Assembly: GCA_021848765.1 (NCBI GenBank)
Contig: JAJZTU010000007.1
Span: 1 to 27,972 of the forward strand
Direction: 5' to 3'
From: Bacillota bacterium
GTDB lineage: Bacteria > Bacillota > GCA-003054495 > Carboxydocellales > JAJZTU01
Length of the DNA stretch: 27,972 bases
The first letter of the stretch is position 1, and each line of letters starts with the position of its first letter. The position numbers and the translations under genes are program-made. Positions 22,739-27,972 of this stretch are shown here, one piece after another. The notes under the pieces were generated by a model. That model was given only the letters and a program-made list of their open reading frames with translations. It had not been told where the DNA came from and did not search any database.

Positions 22739-25255
22739 ATGACCACCGGTGCTGAGTATGCCCAGGTCTATGTTGATATTCCCAGCCAAAAGCTGGACAG
22801 GGCTTTTACCTACAGGATTCCTCCGGCACTCAAGGGTAAAAATATTGTTGGGATGAGGGTTTTAGTCCCCTTTGGCGCCCGGACCCTGGAGGGCTATGTT
22901 ACCGGCCTGTGCACAGAAGCAGAACTAGCTGAGGTAAACGGAATTGAGGTAAAAGAAATTACCCGGGCTCTGGATGAAGGGCCTATTTTCACCCAGGCTA
23001 TGCTGGAGCTGGCCGGGTGGATGGCTGAACATTACCTGTGCAGCTACGTGCAGGCTCTGCAGTGTATAATGCCTGCCGGAATAAAAGTTCAGGGTAAAAA
23101 GTTTATCGGAATTACTCCTGCAGGTTCCCGGTGGCTGGCTGACCCGGAGGCTCCGGAACTGGACGGGCAACTGGAAAGGGTTATGGAGCTTTTGGAAGAC
23201 CACGGGGGTGAGGTGGAGACCGGGGTTGTGGGACGTCTCGCAGGCCCTTCCGGAGCTTCCGCCCTACTGGCCAAGCTGAAGAAGCTTGGGTTTATCCAAG
23301 AGGGAACCCTCTTGAACTCCCGGGTTCAGAAGAAAAAGAAGACAGGGGTCCGCCTGTTGTTTCCTATCGAAAAACTCAATGAAAAACTGGTCCAGTTGGG
23401 GGCCAGGGCTTCCAAACAGGCTGCTGTACTGGCAGCGGTGGCGCGGACTACCGGGCTGACTGTTTCCGAAGTGGCGGCTGCGGCCGGTACTACTGCCTCC
23501 ACAGTCCAAAGCCTGGTGCAAAAAGGACTGTTGGAGCTCTACGAGGAAGAAGTGCTGCGGGACCCTTATGCGGGAAGGACTTTTGTCCCTTCTGTGGCCC
23601 TCACGCCTACAGAAGAACAGCAGGCCGCCCTGGAAAGCATCTACTCTGCACTCGACAAAATAATTTACATAAGAGGCAACACCAGTGTATCACCTGAGGT
23701 TTTCCTGGTCCACGGAGTTACCGGGAGCGGCAAAACGGAAATCTACCTTCAGGCTATAGCTAAGACCCTGGCTTTGGGCTTGCAGGCCATAGTGCTGGTG
23801 CCGGAAATTTCCCTGACCCCCCAAATGGTGGTTAGGTTTAAGTCACGATTTGGCAGTAAAGTAGCTGTTTTACATAGCAGGCTTTCTCTGGGGGAAAGAT
23901 ATGATGAATGGCGGAGAATAAAGGAAAACCAGGTGGAAGTGGTGGTAGGGGCCCGTTCGGCTGTTTTTGCCCCCTTTACCAGATTGGGCCTGGTCGTTAT
24001 CGATGAGGAGCACGAAGGCTCCTATAAGCAGGATGAAAAACCGCGCTACCATGCCAGGTCGGTGGCCCTTAAACGGGCTGAACTGGAAGGGGCAGTGGTG
24101 CTTCTGGGAAGCGCCACGCCGGCGGTGGAGACCTTTTATCAGGCTGAAAACGGGAATTACAGGCTGATTACTCTCCGGGAAAGGGTGGACAACCGGCCTC
24201 TCCCCGAAGTAAAGATAGTGGATATGCGCCAGGAGTTACAGGAGGGCAACCGCTCCATCTTTAGTGAACTGTTGGCCCGGAAAATCCGGGACCGCTTGGA
24301 CAAGAAGGAACAGACCATTTTGTTCCTCAACCGCAGGGGTTTCTCCACTTTTGTGGTCTGCCGGGAATGCGGCTGTGTGCTGAAATGCCCGCACTGTGAT
24401 ATTGCCCTGACCTACCATGCTCCGCGGCAGAATTTACGCTGCCACTATTGTGACTACCAGGAGGCCAACCCGGAGGTGTGCCCCAAGTGCGGGAGCAAGT
24501 ACATTCGCTACTTTGGCGCCGGTACCCAACGGGTTGAGGAGGAGTTAAAAAAGATTTTTCCTCAGGCCGGGGTACTGCGCATGGATGTGGACACCACCAC
24601 CCGCAAGGGAGCACATGAGGCTATTCTCACCGCCTTTCAGCAGGGTGAGGTGGATGTGCTGGTAGGAACCCAGATGATTGCCAAGGGCTTAGATTTTCCC
24701 AATGTCACTCTGGTTGGGGTAATCAGTGCTGATACTTCCCTGAATATCCCTGATTTTCGCTCCGGGGAACGTACCTTTCAGCTCCTGACCCAGGTGGCAG
24801 GAAGGGCCGGCAGGGGTAACAAGCCGGGAGAGGTAGTGGTCCAAACCTACTCGCCGGAACACTACAGCATTGTCAGCGCCCAAAAACATGATTATTGCGG
24901 ATTTTTCCGTGAGGAAATTGAATTGAGAGAGACCTTGGATTACCCCCCCTTCTGTTCTCTGGTGCGGTTAGTATTCACCGCCAGGGATGAGCAAAAACTA
25001 ATCCGGGAAGCCCATGGGCTGGCCGGTGTCTTCAAGTCCCTTTTAGCGGATTTTGCGGAAGGGTACCAACTGTTGGGTCCTGCTCCTGCCCCCTTGTCCC
25101 GGATACGCAACCGGTTCCGCTGGCACCTGGCCTTGAAAGGCCCGGAAACCGGTGGGTTGCTGGAACTGGTCAAACGGGGGATTAAGGCCTGGAGCAGTCC
25201 CACACCGGGTGAAGTCCAAATCAGCATAGATGTGGAACCCCAGGCTATGATGTAG
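22739..25255 (+). CDS. priA: Primosomal replication-restart helicase PriA
   Basis: 838-residue superfamily 2 DNA helicase that recognises stalled forks and reloads the replicative helicase. N-terminal 3'-DNA-binding domain (YAQVYVDIPSQKLDRAFTYR, VPFGARTLEGYV), winged-helix region, Walker A HGVTGSGKTEIY (325-336), DEEH box (422-425), GSATPA (457-462). Zinc-binding cysteines are spread over C541-C584 (CRECG, CPHC, CHYC, CPKCG), and QVAGRAGRG marks motif VI. ATG 22739 has GGAGGGG 4-5 bases before it; the frame's earlier start lacks a site. It is about 100 residues longer than E. coli PriA, as is common in Clostridia. First gene of priA-def-fmt-DUF116-rsmB. Confidence 0.97.
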   Translation: MTTGAEYAQVYVDIPSQKLDRAFTYRIPPALKGKNIVGMRVLVPFGARTLEGYVTGLCTEAELAEVNGIEVKEITRALDEGPIFTQAMLELAGWMAEHYLCSYVQALQCIMPAGIKVQGKKFIGITPAGSRWLADPEAPELDGQLERVMELLEDHGGEVETGVVGRLAGPSGASALLAKLKKLGFIQEGTLLNSRVQKKKKTGVRLLFPIEKLNEKLVQLGARASKQAAVLAAVARTTGLTVSEVAAAAGTTASTVQSLVQKGLLELYEEEVLRDPYAGRTFVPSVALTPTEEQQAALESIYSALDKIIYIRGNTSVSPEVFLVHGVTGSGKTEIYLQAIAKTLALGLQAIVLVPEISLTPQMVVRFKSRFGSKVAVLHSRLSLGERYDEWRRIKENQVEVVVGARSAVFAPFTRLGLVVIDEEHEGSYKQDEKPRYHARSVALKRAELEGAVVLLGSATPAVETFYQAENGNYRLITLRERVDNRPLPEVKIVDMRQELQEGNRSIFSELLARKIRDRLDKKEQTILFLNRRGFSTFVVCRECGCVLKCPHCDIALTYHAPRQNLRCHYCDYQEANPEVCPKCGSKYIRYFGAGTQRVEEELKKIFPQAGVLRMDVDTTTRKGAHEAILTAFQQGEVDVLVGTQMIAKGLDFPNVTLVGVISADTSLNIPDFRSGERTFQLLTQVAGRAGRGNKPGEVVVQTYSPEHYSIVSAQKHDYCGFFREEIELRETLDYPPFCSLVRLVFTARDEQKLIREAHGLAGVFKSLLADFAEGYQLLGPAPAPLSRIRNRFRWHLALKGPETGGLLELVKRGIKAWSSPTPGEVQISIDVEPQAMM

Positions 25256-25304
25256 ATATACTGACCTTGATATAGTGATTCCAATTTTAAGGAGGACGAA
25301 GCGG

Positions 25305-25760
25305 GTGGCAGTTTATAAAGTTGTCGAAATAGGTGACCCGGTTTTAAAGGAAGTAGCTAAACCGGTGCCGAAAATTAACGAGAATATCCTAAAACTACTG
25401 CAAAACATGGCAGATACCATGTATGCTGCTGAAGGAGTAGGCTTGGCCGCACCACAGATCGGCATTTCCAAACGGGTAATTGTCATTGATGTGGGAGAAG
25501 GGCTGATTGAGATGATCAACCCGGAAATCATTGCCCAGGAAGGACTGCAAACCGACACCGAGGGCTGCCTGAGCATCCCCGGAATGCTGGGAGAAGTGCC
25601 CCGGGCCGGCAGGGTTGTAGTTAAGGGCCTGAACCGTCATGGCCAGGAGTACGCCGTGGAAGCCGAGGCGCTGTTAGCCCGGGCCTTCCAGCATGAAATC
25701 GACCATCTGGAAGGGATACTGTTTGTGGATAAGGCTACCAGTGTGGCCAAGAAGAAGTAG
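25305..25760 (+). CDS. def: Peptide deformylase
   Basis: Removes the N-formyl group from nascent proteins; an Fe/Zn enzyme of 151 residues. All three motifs are present: EGVGLAAPQIG (43-53), EGCLSIPG (86-93) with metal-binding C88, and QHEIDHLEG (129-137) with the two metal histidines and catalytic glutamate. The start is GTG 25305 with AGGAGG 9 bases upstream; the longer frame from 25275 would include the ribosome site itself. It is followed by fmt after 11 bases, so the formylation and deformylation enzymes are co-transcribed. Confidence 0.97.
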   Translation: MAVYKVVEIGDPVLKEVAKPVPKINENILKLLQNMADTMYAAEGVGLAAPQIGISKRVIVIDVGEGLIEMINPEIIAQEGLQTDTEGCLSIPGMLGEVPRAGRVVVKGLNRHGQEYAVEAEALLARAFQHEIDHLEGILFVDKATSVAKKK

Positions 25761-25771
25761 GGGGGGTCTAA

Positions 25772-26767
25772 ATGCGGATCCTGTTTATGGGGACACCGGA
25801 TTTTGCTGTGCCTTGCCTGGATGCCCTGGTGAAGAGCGGACGGGATGTGGTAGGAGTAGTTACCCAGCCGGACCGGCCCAAGGGGCGGGGAAGGCAGCTG
25901 ACTCCGTCTCCGGTAAAGCTAAAGGCCACCCAGTGTGGTATACCGGTATATCAACCGGAAAAAATCAAGAGTCCGGAATTTGTGTCCCAACTTAAGGAAA
26001 TCCGGCCTGACCTGATTGTAGTGGTAGCCTTTGGACAGTTATTGTCTCCGGAGATCTTGGACTTGCCTCCCTACGGGTGTGTAAATGTCCATGCTTCCCT
26101 GCTGCCCGGGTACCGGGGGGCGGCGCCTATTCATTGGGCGGTGATTAACGGGGAAAAGGAGACCGGGGTGACCACCATGTATATGGACAGAGGTTTGGAC
26201 ACCGGGGATATGATTTTAAACCAACTCATACCTGTAGCGGAAGATGATACCGTGGGCAGTGTCCACGACAAGTTGGCGGAAGCGGGAGCCCGGTTGCTCA
26301 TTAAGACAATTGACGCAATTGAAAAGGGACAGGCGCCCCGTACGCCCCAGGACCACAGTGCGGCCACCTATGCCGGACTGCTGAAACGGGAGCATGAGCG
26401 GATCGACTGGGACCGGGGAGCTGAGGACATCCGGAACCTCATCAGGGGCATGAACCCCTGGCCGGGGGCCTACACCACTTTAGGGGACAGGGTCCTGAAG
26501 GTTTGGCAGGCGGAAAGCTTTGAGGCCGGCGGCGCTACGGCTCCCCAGGCACTCAGTGGGTCTATGGCAGCCAGGGAGGCTTACGAAGGGTCCGCTCCCG
26601 GTGATTCAGGGAAGGTACTGCAGATAATACCCGGCCGGGGGCTGGTAGTCCAAGCCGGTAACGGCTGCTTGCTGCTGACAGAAGTCCAGTTGCAGGGGAG
26701 CCGCAAAATGAGCGTGGAGGAGTTTTTGCGGGGGCATCCGGTGAAACCGGGAACCCGGTTGGGTTAG
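25772..26767 (+). CDS. fmt: Methionyl-tRNA formyltransferase
   Basis: Formylates initiator Met-tRNA using 10-formyl-tetrahydrofolate. 331 residues. N-terminal Rossmann part MRILFMGTPDFAVPCLDAL; catalytic NVHASLLPGYRGAAPI with N105 and H107, and D144 in GLDTGDMIL; C-terminal OB-fold tRNA-binding domain from about 207. An extra Gly/Ala/Ser-rich stretch (about 251-280) interrupts that domain and accounts for the slightly long protein. A G-rich ribosome site (GGGGGG) precedes ATG 25772. Confidence 0.97.
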   Translation: MRILFMGTPDFAVPCLDALVKSGRDVVGVVTQPDRPKGRGRQLTPSPVKLKATQCGIPVYQPEKIKSPEFVSQLKEIRPDLIVVVAFGQLLSPEILDLPPYGCVNVHASLLPGYRGAAPIHWAVINGEKETGVTTMYMDRGLDTGDMILNQLIPVAEDDTVGSVHDKLAEAGARLLIKTIDAIEKGQAPRTPQDHSAATYAGLLKREHERIDWDRGAEDIRNLIRGMNPWPGAYTTLGDRVLKVWQAESFEAGGATAPQALSGSMAAREAYEGSAPGDSGKVLQIIPGRGLVVQAGNGCLLLTEVQLQGSRKMSVEEFLRGHPVKPGTRLG

Positions 26768-26774
26768 AGGCTAT

Positions 26775-27623
26775 GTGACAGGAGAACTTAAAAATTACTG
26801 GGACCTAAGGAGTGCTGCCTATATGGAATTCAGCCTGTTGGACGCAGTTCAAAAACCCCAAAAGAGATTGTTTGTAGGCTTGCTCACAGCAAGCCTACTG
26901 GTGCTGGTAGGGCTAATGGGCCTGATCTGGTATCTCTTTACTCATCGCAATTTTCCGCTGGAAAAGACCGTTCTCTACCTGTTGCTGGGGGGAATAATCA
27001 GCTTCCTGGCCCTTGTGGGCTTTGGAATCATGGGGGTTATTCTGACCCTTTGGCGGGCCAGGACGGTTCCCGGCCTGCAAAACATCATGCGGGTAGCTAT
27101 TAACTTGTTGTTTCCTTTGGCAGTTCCTTTAGGTCAGATGATAGGTTTCAGTAAAGCCAGGATCCGCAGTTCTTTTATCGAGGTAAACAACCAGTTAGTC
27201 CGGACGGAAAAGGCCACCTTCAAGCCCTCTGAAGTGCTGGTTTTGGCCCCGCATTGTCTCCAGATGCATGACTGCCCGCATAAGATTACGGCTAATACCC
27301 ATAACTGCCGGCGCTGCGGCCGGTGTTCCGTGGACAGGCTGCTGGAACTGGAAGAAAAGTATGGAGTCAAGGTAGTGGTAGCCACCGGGGGTACCCTGGC
27401 CAGGAAATTTATCAAGGAGTTCCACCCAAGGGCGGTGGTGGCTGTCGCCTGTGAGCGGGACTTGACCAGCGGCATTCAGGACAGCAACCCCCTGCCTGTA
27501 TTGGGGGTGCTTAACCGGCGGCCCAATGGGCCCTGTAATGATACCTGGGTAGATGGCCAAAGGGTGGAAAAAGCTATAGAATATTTCCTGGGCCTGCATA
27601 AAAGAGCCCAGGAAAATGTGTAA
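26775..27623 (+). CDS. DUF116 membrane-anchored cysteine-rich protein
   Basis: 282 residues. Two membrane segments near residues 32-54 and 66-95 are followed by a soluble domain with a cysteine cluster, C161, C167, C178, C181 and C184 (PHCLQMHDCPHKI, NCRRCGRCS). It suggests a metal or iron-sulfur site. The rest (VKVVVATGGTLARKFIKE, VAVACERDLTSGI) is the DUF116 core. Function is unknown; its gene is regularly found between fmt and rsmB in Clostridia. Start choice is open: GTG 26775 lies 7 bases after fmt with AGAGG before it, while in-frame ATG 26823 has the better site TAAGGAG 10 bases upstream and would give 266 residues. Confidence 0.85.
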   Translation: MTGELKNYWDLRSAAYMEFSLLDAVQKPQKRLFVGLLTASLLVLVGLMGLIWYLFTHRNFPLEKTVLYLLLGGIISFLALVGFGIMGVILTLWRARTVPGLQNIMRVAINLLFPLAVPLGQMIGFSKARIRSSFIEVNNQLVRTEKATFKPSEVLVLAPHCLQMHDCPHKITANTHNCRRCGRCSVDRLLELEEKYGVKVVVATGGTLARKFIKEFHPRAVVAVACERDLTSGIQDSNPLPVLGVLNRRPNGPCNDTWVDGQRVEKAIEYFLGLHKRAQENV

Positions 27624-27639
27624 AGGAGTCCTGAATAGT

Positions 27640-27972
27640 ATGAATCCAAAGCCCCCCAAGGGAAAGGTCAAAAGACGGGCCAGCGCCCGGGAAGCAGCTC
27701 TCCAGGTCCTCCATGCCGTGGAGGAGGAAGGAGCTTATGCCAATCTTGCCCTTAACCGTGTCCTGGAGGGACAGAACTTAAATAAACTGGACCGGGGGCT
27801 GGCGACAGAGCTGGTCTACGGTACTCTGAAATGGAGGGGGAAGGTGGATTGGGTACTGAGCAGGTTTCTCAGCCGCCCCCTGGAAAAGCTGGACCCCTGG
27901 ATCAGGGAAATTTTGCGCCTGGGGGCTTACCAACTGCTCTTCATGGACCGGATACCCGTTTCCGCTGCCTGC
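27640..27972 (+). CDS. rsmB: 16S rRNA m5C967 methyltransferase RsmB (3' part outside window)
   Basis: First 111 codons of RsmB/Sun. The visible part is the NusB-like N-terminal RNA-binding domain: SAREAALQVLHAVEEEGAYA, LNRVLEGQNLNKLDRGLATE, LVYGTLKWRGKVDWVLSRF and IREILRLGAYQLLFMDRIPV. The SAM-binding catalytic domain lies beyond the window. A stand-alone NusB is excluded because that protein lacks the RIPVSAAC continuation typical of RsmB. AAGGAG lies 11 bases before ATG 27640. It follows the DUF116 gene by 16 bases. Confidence 0.92.
   Translation, partial: MNPKPPKGKVKRRASAREAALQVLHAVEEEGAYANLALNRVLEGQNLNKLDRGLATELVYGTLKWRGKVDWVLSRFLSRPLEKLDPWIREILRLGAYQLLFMDRIPVSAAC

Noticed and set aside
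1..27972. CRISPR arrays, tRNA or rRNA genes, complete insertion sequences
   Set aside because: No spaced repeat array, cloverleaf-like sequence, rRNA segment or transposase was seen on either strand.

Overview
The window looks like a chromosomal segment of a Gram-positive, probably anaerobic, Clostridia-type Firmicute (Peptococcaceae/Desulfotomaculum-like). This is an inference from gene content and order: remA-gmk-rpoZ-coaBC-metK, then priA-def-fmt-DUF116-rsmB; an LL-diaminopimelate aminotransferase beside dapF; GTG and TTG starts; and strong GGAGG ribosome binding sites. Most of the window is moderately GC-rich housekeeping DNA. Both ends are cut by the window edge: homoserine dehydrogenase lacks its N-terminus and rsmB lacks most of its 3' part.

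Layout. (1) 1-3.7 kb: the 3' part of hom, convergent with an EamA exporter, which is divergent from a MocR/GntR-aminotransferase regulator. Short direct repeats sit between the divergent pair. (2) 3.8-9.5 kb: single genes, namely ccdA, a URO-D-superfamily protein, a YkvI-type membrane protein (minus strand), a cytoplasmic alkaline-phosphatase-superfamily enzyme and a SAM methyltransferase. The gap after the URO-D-like gene holds an apparent small RNA transcription unit on the minus strand, with a good promoter, a CCUCCUC motif and a 15-bp perfect terminator stem. (3) 9.5-14.4 kb: a minus-strand rqcH-lgt operon diverges from dapF-dapL. The shared control region carries two near-identical 22-bp repeats, each containing an operator-like inverted repeat. 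RqcH has an unusual Lys/Gly/Ala repeat linker. (4) 14.6-19.2 kb: yicC-remA-gmk-rpoZ-coaBC-metK in tight order, closed by a terminator. (5) 19.3-22.6 kb: a visibly more AT-rich block of decayed accessory genes. It holds the C-terminal half of an ECF sigma factor, a cut anti-sigma factor, an XRE regulator followed by scraps of a restriction/helicase locus in three frames, an intact BRO-N antirepressor-like gene, the front of a C39-like cysteine peptidase, an unidentified C-terminal fragment and a 52-residue membrane peptide. (6) 22.7 kb to the end: priA-def-fmt-DUF116-rsmB.

Functionally the core serves lysine/peptidoglycan precursor synthesis (hom, dapF, dapL), lipoprotein maturation (lgt), ribosome quality control (rqcH), nucleotide, CoA and SAM supply (gmk, coaBC, metK), replication restart (priA) and translation start and rRNA modification (def, fmt, rsmB). 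The most interesting signals are the candidate small RNA, the rqcH/dapF tandem operator, the RqcH linker and the collapsed restriction locus. No complete new defence system is visible: the island is mostly wreckage. All functional calls are by reading motifs; no database search was run.
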